Source of the DNA: Methanomicrobiaceae archaeon
GTDB taxonomy: Archaea; Halobacteriota; Methanomicrobia; Methanomicrobiales; Methanomicrobiaceae
Assembly: GCA_016928355.1 (NCBI GenBank)
Contig: JAFGKW010000046.1
Span: forward strand, 1 to 64,000
DNA length: 64,000 nt
Direction of reading: 5' to 3'
Below are positions 31,195 through 40,848 of the stretch, piece by piece. The notes beneath the pieces were generated by a model, which saw nothing but the letters and a program-made list of their open reading frames with translations, ran no database searches and was not told the origin of the DNA. A program made the position numbers and the translations under genes. The first letter of the stretch is position 1, and the number at the start of each line of letters is the position of its first letter.

Positions 31195-31794
31195 TCAGGC
31201 CTGGCGCACACAACTGAGCAAATGTTCAAGAGAACCCACCCCAAGGATCATAACAATATTGCCGGATATTTCAAGATCCTTGATAGAAAAATCCGCACGA
31301 CCGATGATAACATATTCCTCTTTAAAATTCTGACAATCCCTGATGAGAATCTTTGGTTCAGATTCATAATATACAGGAATTGAATATGAAAGAGTGCTCT
31401 TTAAGACATTGCTGATAGAACCCATTACTCCGCTTACAAGAATATTTCCAACTTCCTTTAAGACCTCAACCTTCAGCCCATCGAGTTCAGGGGAGCCTTC
31501 GACCTCGCCCGTAACAGCCATTGCAAGTTTTGCCGCACTGTCCTGGGGAAAAACAATTGCCGTCCTTCCTGAAAAAGAGCCAGAATAATCGAGACTGACA
31601 GTTGCAAAATCATCATCATAATCACAGCTGAAGATCTCATCAAATCTGTCAACAGGGAGCACCCTGACATCGGGGATACTTAATGTGACATGAGAACGTG
31701 TAATTTTATTGAGCATCCCGGCCGAACGCCCTATCCCGATATTGATGAGTTCACGAAATGCATCAATATCCTCTTCAGTGATCTCAACGCTCAT
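31195..31794 (-). CDS. cheC: CheC-like chemotaxis phosphatase
   Basis: 'EEDIDAFRELINIGIGRSAGMLNKITRSHVTLSIPDVRV' and 'LKEVGNILVSGVMGSISNVLK'. Confidence 0.85.
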   Translation of the reverse strand: MSVEITEEDIDAFRELINIGIGRSAGMLNKITRSHVTLSIPDVRVLPVDRFDEIFSCDYDDDFATVSLDYSGSFSGRTAIVFPQDSAAKLAMAVTGEVEGSPELDGLKVEVLKEVGNILVSGVMGSISNVLKSTLSYSIPVYYESEPKILIRDCQNFKEEYVIIGRADFSIKDLEISGNIVMILGVGSLEHLLSCVRQA

Positions 31795-31798
31795 CTTT

Positions 31799-32170
31799 TC
31801 ATCCTTTATGCACAAATTCTGAAATTTTAGCAAGCAGTTCTTCCTTAACAACAGGTTTGGTCAGAAAACCTGATGCACCAAGTTCCATGCATCTTTCCTT
31901 TGTTGTATCCTGAATATCCGAAGTCAGCATGATGACAGGAATTTCCAGTTTTAATCTTCCTGCCTCCTCGAGGAAATCAAAGCCGCCGGAATCAGGCATA
32001 TAAAGATCAAGAAGAACAAGATCCGGTTTCTCTTTTAAGACAGCTTCCATTGCCTCCGCCCCGTTGCCGGCTTCGATATAGCCGTAACCGTGATCTTTCA
32101 ATATTGAGATTATTATATTCCTCTGAAATCCAGAATCATCAGTTACGAGAATATTGATCATACTTATCAC
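31799..32170 (-). CDS. CheY-like response regulator
   Basis: 'NILVTDDSGFQRNIIISILKDHGY...DLVLLDLYMPDSGGFDFL...TSD...KPV'. Confidence 0.9.
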   Translation of the reverse strand: MISMINILVTDDSGFQRNIIISILKDHGYGYIEAGNGAEAMEAVLKEKPDLVLLDLYMPDSGGFDFLEEAGRLKLEIPVIMLTSDIQDTTKERCMELGASGFLTKPVVKEELLAKISEFVHKG

Positions 32171-32351
32171 ACCTATTGAGTTTATTTATATAATTATTCT
32201 ATAAAGGTATAATCTTTTATTCCGGAAATGATTAATTGCATAATTTTTCAAATAATCCCAACGCTATTTTCTAGATGAGAATATCGGATGATATCATTAG
32301 ATATCAAAATTCCCTACCTGAATTTTTAGATTAAAGCAAATAAAAAAAGAT

Positions 32352-33215
32352 TTAGATGTATGGGTTGCGAAGACCCTTTCCGACACCAAAGGAGGCACGC
32401 TCCTCAACTGTCTTCTTGTTCTTGTCAATCTTGCCTGTTGCAAGTTTTGTGACAAGGTCAAGACCGGGCTTGACGCTTGCGATGTCTTTTGTCTCAAAGT
32501 AGCCTGCTGCTACTGCCTTTGACCAGACATCGTCTCCCTTCTTTGTGCGGACAAAGACTGTACTCCATCCGTCAGGGCTGCCGACTGAACCTGTCGATAC
32601 ATCTGCAAGGTTTGCTACATAGTCAAGACATACGTGGCATCCGGGCTGCTCATACTTGTGTGTTGCAGCGAGTGGAATCTGAGAAAGTGCTCCGCGCTCG
32701 GTGTATACCGAGAATTTGCCCTTTCCAATGTCCATCTTGACTGCAGACTCCATCTTTGTTGCACAGTGGTCCTCGACGATTGTCTCAAGACCCATGTATG
32801 GGAAGTTCTCCATACAGAAGATACCGATTGCAAGAGCAATCTTGTCCGGTACTTTGCGCATTGCGATAGGATAGAGCTGTGCTTTTCTGAGTGCCTGCAT
32901 CTGGCACGGTGTTCCGACGATACCTACCTTGTCGAGACCGTATGAACGGGTCGCTTCCTTGATAAGCATCATGTTCGGGCTGATCGTGTATTTTGTGCCG
33001 CGTGCTGCAAGAAGCTCTGCCTTTGTCGTTGCGACAAGTGGCTCGGGCTTCCAGGGCTCTTCTCCGGGACCGGCTACGATTGCTCCGTCGATAATACCCT
33101 CTTCCAGAGCATATGCAAAGAGCTGTGTAACTATTCCGCCGTCCTGTGAGCACTTGAGAATTTCAGCATCTGCTGCACGTGCTGAGACTGCTGTCTTATA
33201 ATTTCCGAGCACCAT
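32352..33215 (-). CDS. frhB: Coenzyme F420-reducing hydrogenase beta subunit
   Basis: 'CSQDGGIVTQLFAYALEEGIIDGAIVAG' and 'VGIVGTPCQMQALRKAQ'; last gene of frhADGB. Start set at MVLGNYK. Confidence 0.94.
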   Translation of the reverse strand: MVLGNYKTAVSARAADAEILKCSQDGGIVTQLFAYALEEGIIDGAIVAGPGEEPWKPEPLVATTKAELLAARGTKYTISPNMMLIKEATRSYGLDKVGIVGTPCQMQALRKAQLYPIAMRKVPDKIALAIGIFCMENFPYMGLETIVEDHCATKMESAVKMDIGKGKFSVYTERGALSQIPLAATHKYEQPGCHVCLDYVANLADVSTGSVGSPDGWSTVFVRTKKGDDVWSKAVAAGYFETKDIASVKPGLDLVTKLATGKIDKNKKTVEERASFGVGKGLRNPYI

Positions 33216-33216
33216 T

Positions 33217-34161
33217 TTACTCACCTCCCTTTCCCATTGCACCGTCAATTGCTTCGAGAATACCCTCAAACTGGTTTAATACATCGAAGCTGAGTTCACT
33301 GCGTGGGCACTGTGCATAACATGCACCACATTTGATGCACATTTCACGGTCGATGTTTGGCCTTCCATACTCAATTGTTATTGCACGAACGGGACATGCT
33401 GCTGCACATGTTCCACAGCCCATGCAGAGACCCTGGTTGATAACATCGTAAATGAGGTCGCATCCGCAGGCCTCTGTTCCACGCTGTGCAAGGTTCATGA
33501 GCGGCTTTAAGTACGCTGCTGCAAGCTCCTTCTGCTCATCAGTTCCCTGAAGAAGCAGGTATGCCATTACACAGACGTTCCTGATTGCCTCTGCACCGGG
33601 GGGACATGACGGGATGTAGACATCCACATCGATCAGGTCGCCGATCGGCACATATGATTCATGCTGAGGCTGGTTCCACTGACCGCCACGGCAGAATCTT
33701 GTTATGTTTCCATATGCTGCACATCCACCGAGGGCGACGACAATTTTTGCCTTCTCCCTGGTTTCTTTAATTTCACGGACTGAACACTCGTCCTGGAGAC
33801 AAACAGATCCTTCTACAAGGGCAACATCCATTTCCGGGATGTGCCTGACATCAGCGAGTGTGAGACAGTATACAAGATCTGCATAGTCATCCAGAATCTT
33901 GAATAACCCTTCATAGTTATCTGCAAGTGACACAAGACATCCGGTACATCCGGACATGTGAACGTGTCCAACGGTAATTTTGTTTACCACAGGCTTTTCC
34001 TCCTTAATTTTTCCTTCCAGCTTTTGTTCTACCTTCACATCCGAGGGTTTTTTCGCAGGCTTCTTCCCAACTGCAACCTTTCCGGCTGCAGGTTTTCCGG
34101 GTTTTTCAGGTTCCTGCTCTTTCCCTTTGAAGATTTCCTTGAGACGCGATAGTAGTCCCAT
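33217..34161 (-). CDS. frhG: Coenzyme F420-reducing hydrogenase gamma subunit, with N-terminal basic extension
   Basis: 'VGHVHMSGCTGCLVSLADNYEGL' and two 4Fe-4S motifs (CMGCGTCAAACP; CIKCGACYAQCP). Confidence 0.93.
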   Translation of the reverse strand: MGLLSRLKEIFKGKEQEPEKPGKPAAGKVAVGKKPAKKPSDVKVEQKLEGKIKEEKPVVNKITVGHVHMSGCTGCLVSLADNYEGLFKILDDYADLVYCLTLADVRHIPEMDVALVEGSVCLQDECSVREIKETREKAKIVVALGGCAAYGNITRFCRGGQWNQPQHESYVPIGDLIDVDVYIPSCPPGAEAIRNVCVMAYLLLQGTDEQKELAAAYLKPLMNLAQRGTEACGCDLIYDVINQGLCMGCGTCAAACPVRAITIEYGRPNIDREMCIKCGACYAQCPRSELSFDVLNQFEGILEAIDGAMGKGGE

Positions 34162-34669
34162 AATCCACCCCTACTTCGGCAAGCGCAAGCTGCACTGCCT
34201 TCGGAATGGCCTTTCTAACGCTTTCAGTGACCCAGAATTCGGCCTCATCGGCCTCATTTTCCATCTGGGAGATTTCAATGCTCTCCGGCTGGCACCCAAA
34301 TATTACAATATCTGTCTTTTCGGCAAGAACCTGCAGCGGCTCCTTCAGTCCCCAGGAATGGGGATCGGTGTAGCTGCCGGGCGGAAGAAGGTCAGGCGTA
34401 ATCCTTGTTATCTGTCCGGGTTCTCCTCCAAAGTCCATGCAGTCTATGATTACAAGATTTTTAACAGGTATATCAGACTGGGCCATGAGGGTGAACAGAT
34501 AATGCGGTCCTGCAAGACCTACGTCAAGTATCTTGATTTTTTCAGGCAGAGAGATATTTCTCATCTCTGAAATTACCGCCGGTCCAAAGCCGTCATCGGT
34601 CTGGAGCGGGTTTCCGCACCCGACAATCATATTCTCTGCGTACCAGTCAAGCATCAAAATCAAACTCAC
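34106..34669 (-). CDS. frhD: F420-reducing hydrogenase maturation protease
   Basis: 'NMIVGCGNPLQTDDGFGPAVI' (HycI/HyaD-like). Confidence 0.92.
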   Translation of the reverse strand: MSLILMLDWYAENMIVGCGNPLQTDDGFGPAVISEMRNISLPEKIKILDVGLAGPHYLFTLMAQSDIPVKNLVIIDCMDFGGEPGQITRITPDLLPPGSYTDPHSWGLKEPLQVLAEKTDIVIFGCQPESIEISQMENEADEAEFWVTESVRKAIPKAVQLALAEVGVDYGTTIASQGNLQRERAGT

Positions 34670-36036
34670 TGAACAAGCTTCTGGGCCACTACCTTGTTCT
34701 CTTCATCGACCACCATCATGTGTGTAGCGCATGACACACATGGGTCGTAGGCACGAACAATAACCTCTGCAAGCTGCCATGGTGCACCCTCAAGCGCACG
34801 GCTGCATACAGGGAAGTTCCATGTGGTCGGCACAAGAAGTGAATACCACTGGACGCGTCCGTCCTTTACCTTTGCAAGATGCACGTCACATCCACGCGGG
34901 GCTTCGTTGGCGCACCATCCAAGTGAACCGTCTCCCTGCGGGATCTCGTCTGCAATTACGCTTCCTGAAGTGTCAAGTGCATCAAGTGCCTCGAGTGCAC
35001 TGTAGAAACAGTCCATGTACTCCATCTGGCGTGCGATCTGCAGGCCCATTGCGCCCTTCCGATCATAATTGCGGAACATTGCAAGACGTGCACGGGGACC
35101 TACCTCTACAGGTGCTCCGTCATACATTGGAACAGCTGTGCATGCTTCCATCTGCGGCCAGGCTTTGCCTCCGGCAGGTGTGGTCGCATGGTTAGGGTAG
35201 TTCGGATCGTCGAGCGTAATCTCCTGCTCACCCATATACCAGTCCCAGGGGCGGACTTCTGTCCAGCGCTCGGGATACCAGCGGGGCTCTGCATCAAGAT
35301 TTGAGCTCCCATAGAGCGGGTCTGCTGCCATATATCCCTGATCGTGGAAACCGAACTTCTCGGTCTTTTCGACTTCATATCCTGCAGCAACTGATGCTGT
35401 TGGGCGTGCATCCCAGTCCTTGAGAACTGTGATCATGAACTCCATGTGCTCTCTTGCAAGATCTTTACCTTCTTTTAAGAGATCGTAGCACTTTGCCTGT
35501 GCACGGGGAGTGATGTTCTTGTACATACCACCAATACGGGGATTGGACGGGTGAATCGGCTCGCCGCCGACAATCTCTCCGATTGTCTGGCCAATCTCAC
35601 GGAGCTTCTGGATGCGCAGTGCAACACTGCGTACAGGCTCTTCAGGGGTGAACGGGTTGATGTGCACATCTGTACCGGGCAGGTACATGTCCGGCAGTGT
35701 GAGAATGTTGTGCAGTGCGTGTGAATGCAGTCTGTTTGCACACTGCAGTATCACTCTGAGAAGGTATGCATCATCCGGAATTTCACAGCCGATGGAACCC
35801 TCCATTGCTTCAATACCTGCAAGAGTGTGGGCAATCGGACAGATACCACAGACACGCGAAGAGATCTTCGGTGCCTGGTGCATTGTCTTTCCGATTGCGA
35901 GCTTCTCAATGCCCCTTACAGGTGTAATACTGAGCCAGTCACCGCGCTCGATTATTCCGTCATCATTGACTTTCAAAACGAGTTTGGTGTGACCCTCATG
36001 CCTTGTGGTTGGGGAAACCTCTACAACTTTCGACAA
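34666..36036 (-). CDS. frhA: Coenzyme F420-reducing hydrogenase alpha subunit (Cys form)
   Basis: 'RVCGICPIAHT' and C-terminal 'DPCVSCATHMMVV' Ni-binding motifs. Confidence 0.95.
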   Translation of the reverse strand: MSKVVEVSPTTRHEGHTKLVLKVNDDGIIERGDWLSITPVRGIEKLAIGKTMHQAPKISSRVCGICPIAHTLAGIEAMEGSIGCEIPDDAYLLRVILQCANRLHSHALHNILTLPDMYLPGTDVHINPFTPEEPVRSVALRIQKLREIGQTIGEIVGGEPIHPSNPRIGGMYKNITPRAQAKCYDLLKEGKDLAREHMEFMITVLKDWDARPTASVAAGYEVEKTEKFGFHDQGYMAADPLYGSSNLDAEPRWYPERWTEVRPWDWYMGEQEITLDDPNYPNHATTPAGGKAWPQMEACTAVPMYDGAPVEVGPRARLAMFRNYDRKGAMGLQIARQMEYMDCFYSALEALDALDTSGSVIADEIPQGDGSLGWCANEAPRGCDVHLAKVKDGRVQWYSLLVPTTWNFPVCSRALEGAPWQLAEVIVRAYDPCVSCATHMMVVDEENKVVAQKLVQ

Positions 36037-36190
36037 ATTAATCGCCTCATTTATAAATTTTGTTCAAATGGCTATACTAATTTAAAACACATTTTGTTTA
36101 TTGCAACACACGTACATGAAACTCAGTACGCTAATTGGTAATTTCAGTTTTGTCCTTAAAAATAACTTTCGTTGTTGATCCGGAGTTTTA

Positions 36191-36222
36191 TTACAAATCG
36201 AAATATTTGTAACAACAAATAT
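36191..36222. promoter_or_regulatory. Overlapping inverted repeats in the frh promoter region
   Basis: TTACAAAT (36191-36198)/ATTTGTAA (36205-36212) and ATATTTGT (36203-36210)/ACAAATAT (36215-36222), between mptA and frhA. Confidence 0.5.
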
Positions 36223-36301
36223 CCAAAAAAGATATTTCTGGGAATAAAATGCAGACTAAAAGAGAAGAGAAAGCGGAATTATACAATGTCACGCCTTTTG
36301 A

Positions 36302-37240
36302 TCAGAATGAATCGTTTATCTCAGCTCTCAGTTCCGCGATGGTCGCTTTCCTTTCAGCATAAGCATCGTGCTGGTGAATGCTCTCCTCGTTAGTCTGGCG
36401 TATTGTCACAAGCGAGTCCCCTGGAAGGAACTCAAACTCTGCCAGAACGCTCTTTGCCATCTCTCTGACACAGTCTTCCACAAATCTTGCATTTTTATGA
36501 GCAGAAAATACAACGTGGCTCTCATCGCCTCTCTTTAAGAGCTCGTATATCTTTGCACTCATTGAATTCTTCAGAACATTGATGATCTTTTCAAGATCAA
36601 CCCACTGGTCGTCATCGATCTCGATGCTGAGGAAGCCCTGCCCTCTCTGGTTGTGGGTCGCCATCGGGACTGCATCCAGAAACTCAGTGATCTTCTCCTG
36701 CTCGATTCCAAGATCTGCCAGCTTGTTCTGGGCGATCTCTTTCATAATGTTCTGGGCGCATGGGCAGGCAGTAATCCCTGTTACTTCGGCACCTATACTC
36801 TTCCTGATTATCGGAGTACCGTTATTGCGTTTTGCTACCGCACTGGCGACGACTTTGACTACCTCATCGCACTCGGTCTTTGATACAGGTGTCTCACGCC
36901 GAACCATGAAAGTGCTTGTCATCAGGACTTCTGTCCTGTCAGCATACTCATGATGATCAAGGAGTTTCCGGGCAACCGAGTTGCATACATCCTCAATTCC
37001 CTTGACTTCTCCGTCAACCGCCTTCTGAAGGACATCATCTATCACCTCAAAATTGCGTGACATATTTGCACCTTTCAGACTGCTTGGGAGATCAACGAAG
37101 ACATCAAAATTGGATATGAAAATGACTGGTCTTTTGCCGGGCCTTGCTACTTCAATGAGCTTTTTAACGTTCTTAACACCAACTCTCGTAAGATTGATGC
37201 GAACCTCGGGTAAAGTGGATTGTGTATCCGGGAGATCCAT
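36302..37240 (-). CDS. mptA: GTP cyclohydrolase IV (MptA/FolE2 family)
   Basis: 'LPEVRINLTRVGVKNVKKLIEV', 'GAEVTGITACPCAQ', 'PMATHNQRGQGFLSIEI'. Confidence 0.93.
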   Translation of the reverse strand: MDLPDTQSTLPEVRINLTRVGVKNVKKLIEVARPGKRPVIFISNFDVFVDLPSSLKGANMSRNFEVIDDVLQKAVDGEVKGIEDVCNSVARKLLDHHEYADRTEVLMTSTFMVRRETPVSKTECDEVVKVVASAVAKRNNGTPIIRKSIGAEVTGITACPCAQNIMKEIAQNKLADLGIEQEKITEFLDAVPMATHNQRGQGFLSIEIDDDQWVDLEKIINVLKNSMSAKIYELLKRGDESHVVFSAHKNARFVEDCVREMAKSVLAEFEFLPGDSLVTIRQTNEESIHQHDAYAERKATIAELRAEINDSF

Positions 37241-37572
37241 CGAATATACCTCTTCGATCATAATACATTTCGAATATTTTCGATACAATATGCACCTCAT
37301 AGATATGATTAATGATATTGCATCTAGTCCCTGTACCTATTTTTTGAAGACGATATAATATTTATGAAGTATGCCTATTCCGGATATTTGAGAGGATGTC
37401 TTTAATTCAAACCCTGATGGAATATTAAAAGCCATAACGACCCTGCATGTGGATCATTACAATAAAGGACACACAGAAAATTCAATGACCGGACAGCGCC
37501 ATACGCAGAAACAGTCAGCCGTGTTAAGGATAACATTACCATTATCATTACTGAACGTATGAGATGATACAT

Positions 37573-38043
37573 ATGAAAAGCCTGATAATCTACCATTCTG
37601 AGACAGGAAACACAAAAAAAGTTGCCGAATTTCTCCATAATAACCTGGATTCGGACATTTTCGAACTTAAACCGAAAAAAAGCTACTCAAAAATCGGAAT
37701 GTTTACATCAGGAATCAAAAGAGCACTGATGCAGCAGAATGAAGAGATAGCAATTACAGACATTGATGTTTCGGCATATGATGCAATCATCATAGGAACA
37801 CCTGTATGGGCAGGACATCCCACACCGGTAATAAATGCAGGTCTTGACATCATTAAAGGTGCTGAAGGGAAGAATGCAGTTGTATTTGCGACATTTGGTA
37901 AATCCGACGGGGAAACACTGAGCATTTTAATAACGAGACTTGAAGATTTAGGAATGCATGTGCGTAATACATTCGGTTTCACAGAAAACGAAACCAAAGA
38001 TGAGAAGAAGATTCAGGAAATGATCGAAAAATTGAGGCTGTGA
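37573..38043 (+). CDS. Flavodoxin family protein
   Basis: 'LIIYHSETGNTKKVAEFLHNNL' and 'IIIGTPVWAGHPTPVI'. Confidence 0.9.
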   Translation: MKSLIIYHSETGNTKKVAEFLHNNLDSDIFELKPKKSYSKIGMFTSGIKRALMQQNEEIAITDIDVSAYDAIIIGTPVWAGHPTPVINAGLDIIKGAEGKNAVVFATFGKSDGETLSILITRLEDLGMHVRNTFGFTENETKDEKKIQEMIEKLRL

Positions 38044-38054
38044 ATAGATTAGCC

Positions 38055-38290
38055 CTGAAAAAGAGGGATGGGGAACAAGTCCTCCTACCTGTGACCCTCC
38101 TCTAATGGCGATAAGTCGCAAAGGAGATAGGCGAGCATCCCCTTTTGCTCCAATATTCATATTGTTCGATCCTAAACCGTTCTTCTCCCCGGCCAAGACT
38201 GCCCGGACGGATAGCGTCCAACCCGGGCTATCGTGATTAGCAGGTTTCACAGAAACCTGCTACTGGGTTGCCCCGAAGAGGCTTGTGCCC
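38055..38290 (+). repeat. Copy 2 of the interspersed structured repeat / candidate ncRNA
   Basis: Alignable to copies 1 and 3; helices CTCCT/AGGAG, GCGA/TCGC, GAGCA/TGCTC, CCCGG/CCGGG, GGACG/CGTCC and a 10-bp AGCAGGTTTC-ACA-GAAACCTGCT hairpin (38239-38261). Confidence 0.83.
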
Positions 38291-38341
38291 TTTATTTATT
38301 CAGACAAATAACTTTCACTAAAAAAAGCAGGGATCCTAAAA

Positions 38342-40414
38342 TCAGTATCTCATTATCTTCGTGGTGGTGTTGATCGCAGAGTCAATTTCATCCTTACCAA
38401 GAATCAGCCCTTCATTGTCGAACAGTATTTTGAGTGAAGCCCCGCCGGCCGTCCCGATCAGTTCGTAATCCAGACCTTCCAGTGATTCTTCATCCTCAAC
38501 GGCAAGCAGGAACCGCCCGTAGCTCTCAGATAAGAGTGTCTCAACCGGATCACCTGATAATTTCAGATCAGCAGTACCGGCAAGATATACGACTGCGGCA
38601 AGAAGTCCGCCATGGGATATGTCAGTCGCAGATGAAATCTTTCCGTCTCTTACAAGAGCCCGAACCAGATCAAGGACAGACACATCAGGTATTGCAGGGG
38701 CATCCCCTCCGCATCCGGTTATACCATCCAGAACAGAACCGCCCATACCGCCATCGCATCTTCCAATCAGCACAAGCTTCTGCCCATCTGCAGCCGGCCT
38801 GTATTTCCTGACAACCCCCTTTCCAACCATCCCTATTGTAGGAGTCGGAGGTATCCGGGTCCCGAACTCATCACTCTCATTATAAAGAGATACATTCCCG
38901 CCGACTACAGGGATACCAAGTCTGCGGCACATATCGCCCATGCCCCTTACAGATTCGCTGATCTCCCAGAATATTTCATCATGAACAGGACTTGCAAAAT
39001 TAAGGCAGTTTACAATACAAAGAGGCTCTGCACCCATCACTGCAAGATTTGCGGCATTCTCATAGACCGCATTCGCCGTACCTTCATAGGGCCTTAAGTA
39101 TATCTGCCCGGGTGAACATCCGCACGACAGGAAAAGCCCGGCATCCCCGAGCCTGAGACATGCAGCACCGCCTCCAAGAGAGACCGATCCTAACTGAACA
39201 TCATGATCATACTGCCGGCTGACCCAGTCCTTTTTTGCAATATCAGGATGGGAGAGGACCTTAATACATAGGTCCTTCAATGAAGTTTCAGGCCTCCGGT
39301 ACTCCTTTACTGCATCGCGGGGACTTCCTGACCATGCCTCTTCCGGCGCCCCGCCCACAAGGAGGTCGATCGGCAGATCGCATACGATCTCATCGTTAAA
39401 AGAGACGATATACTTCGGTTCACTGATCACTTCCCCGATGTCACTCCATTTAAGATCATATTTCCCGATTATTGCAGTGATCTCATCAATATCTTCCGGC
39501 TGAACCTCGATGAGCATCCTCTCCTGTGATTCGGCAAGGAAGATCTCTACCTCGCTCATATTCTCCTCACGCAGGTGAACCCTGTCAGCATACAGCCTGG
39601 CGCCGAATGTCTCCGACATCTCTGAAGAGGCGCCTGCAAGTCCTGCAGCACCAAGGTCCCTGCAGGAGAGGATCTTTCCCGTTGCAGCGAGTTCAAGGGT
39701 AGCCTCAATCAGCAGTTTCTCGGTGTAAGGATCGCCCACCTGGACGGCAGGGCGGTCTTCCGACTCCGAATCCTCGGACAGATCGCGGGATGCAAACGAG
39801 GCTCCGCCAAGACCGTCCCTGCCGGTTGATGACCCGTAAAGAATCAGCCGGCTTCCCGGTTTCTTTACACGGGCAGTAAGATATTTATCAGGATGTACTA
39901 CGCCCACACATACAACATTTACAAGCGGATTTCCGGAATACCTGTTGTCAAAGACTAGATCGCCTCTCACAACAGGAACACCGATACAGTTTCCATAATC
40001 GCCGATTCCTGCCACCACATGTTCAAATATGTACCTGTTCTTCTCACCGGAAAGATCCCCGAAGAAGAGGGGGTCCATAAGTGCAACAGGCCTTGCACCC
40101 ATGGAAATAATGTCCCTTACAATCCCACCGACCCCGGTTGCCGCACCATCATATGGATCGACATAGCTTGGATGGTTATGAGACTCCATTCCAATTGCAA
40201 GCGCGATATCGTCAGAAAATTTCACGATCGCTGCATCATCTCCCGGACCTAAGAGGACGTTCTCTCCATTGGTAGGCAGACTCCTTAAAAGCGGTTTTGT
40301 GGAACGGTATGAACAGTGCTCACTCCACAAATTCTCAAAACAGGCATATTCGAGAGGGGACAGGTCCCTCCCAAGCTGATTTTTAATATATTCCTCATCA
40401 CGGGGTGATAGCAT
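38342..40414 (-). CDS. purL: Phosphoribosylformylglycinamidine synthase subunit PurL
   Basis: 'LGRDLSPLEYACFENLWSEHCSYRSTKPLLR', 'AIGMESHNHPSYVDPYDGAATGVGGIVRDIISMGARP'. Confidence 0.96.
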   Translation of the reverse strand: MLSPRDEEYIKNQLGRDLSPLEYACFENLWSEHCSYRSTKPLLRSLPTNGENVLLGPGDDAAIVKFSDDIALAIGMESHNHPSYVDPYDGAATGVGGIVRDIISMGARPVALMDPLFFGDLSGEKNRYIFEHVVAGIGDYGNCIGVPVVRGDLVFDNRYSGNPLVNVVCVGVVHPDKYLTARVKKPGSRLILYGSSTGRDGLGGASFASRDLSEDSESEDRPAVQVGDPYTEKLLIEATLELAATGKILSCRDLGAAGLAGASSEMSETFGARLYADRVHLREENMSEVEIFLAESQERMLIEVQPEDIDEITAIIGKYDLKWSDIGEVISEPKYIVSFNDEIVCDLPIDLLVGGAPEEAWSGSPRDAVKEYRRPETSLKDLCIKVLSHPDIAKKDWVSRQYDHDVQLGSVSLGGGAACLRLGDAGLFLSCGCSPGQIYLRPYEGTANAVYENAANLAVMGAEPLCIVNCLNFASPVHDEIFWEISESVRGMGDMCRRLGIPVVGGNVSLYNESDEFGTRIPPTPTIGMVGKGVVRKYRPAADGQKLVLIGRCDGGMGGSVLDGITGCGGDAPAIPDVSVLDLVRALVRDGKISSATDISHGGLLAAVVYLAGTADLKLSGDPVETLLSESYGRFLLAVEDEESLEGLDYELIGTAGGASLKILFDNEGLILGKDEIDSAINTTTKIMRY

Positions 40415-40476
40415 ACTGCAGAAATATCTGGTTTTCAGATGTGATAATATTGATTAAAAAAATCAGTTTTAATATG

Positions 40477-40848
40477 TTATTTCATAAGAGCAATTTCAAT
40501 CCCCATTCTCAGTTCAAAATCCTCAAATGGTTTTGCTATATATCCTGAGGGCCTTGTTGCAAGGGCGCGCTCTATGATCTCATCCTCAATATGTGAACTC
40601 AGGAAGACAAACGGTACACCGGGCATGAACTTCTTGATCTCCTTGATCGAATCTATGCCGTCAAGATCCCCTTCAAGAGTTATGTCCATCAGTATAAGAT
40701 CCGGGGATTCTTCCCTTGCCTTAATTATCGCATCCTCTCCTGAAGAGGTAAAAGAGCATCTGGTGTAACCGAGATCCTTCAGACGCCACATAATCAGTTC
40801 CGAAATTATCGTGTCATCCTCAACAACGAGAATTTTTTTATCCTGCAT
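40477..40848 (-). CDS. Response regulator receiver protein
   Basis: 'ILVVEDDTIISELIMWRLKDLGY...DLILMDITLEGDLDGID'. Confidence 0.92.
   Translation of the reverse strand: MQDKKILVVEDDTIISELIMWRLKDLGYTRCSFTSSGEDAIIKAREESPDLILMDITLEGDLDGIDSIKEIKKFMPGVPFVFLSSHIEDEIIERALATRPSGYIAKPFEDFELRMGIEIALMK

Noticed and set aside
34666-36036. Possible selenocysteine-type hydrogenase
   Set aside because: The C-terminal Ni-binding motif is DPCVSCATH with cysteine and no in-frame TGA.
37948-38250. 100-aa minus-strand ORF over repeat copy 2
   Set aside because: Antisense to the flavodoxin end and the structured repeat; no homologous frame is kept in copies 1 or 3.
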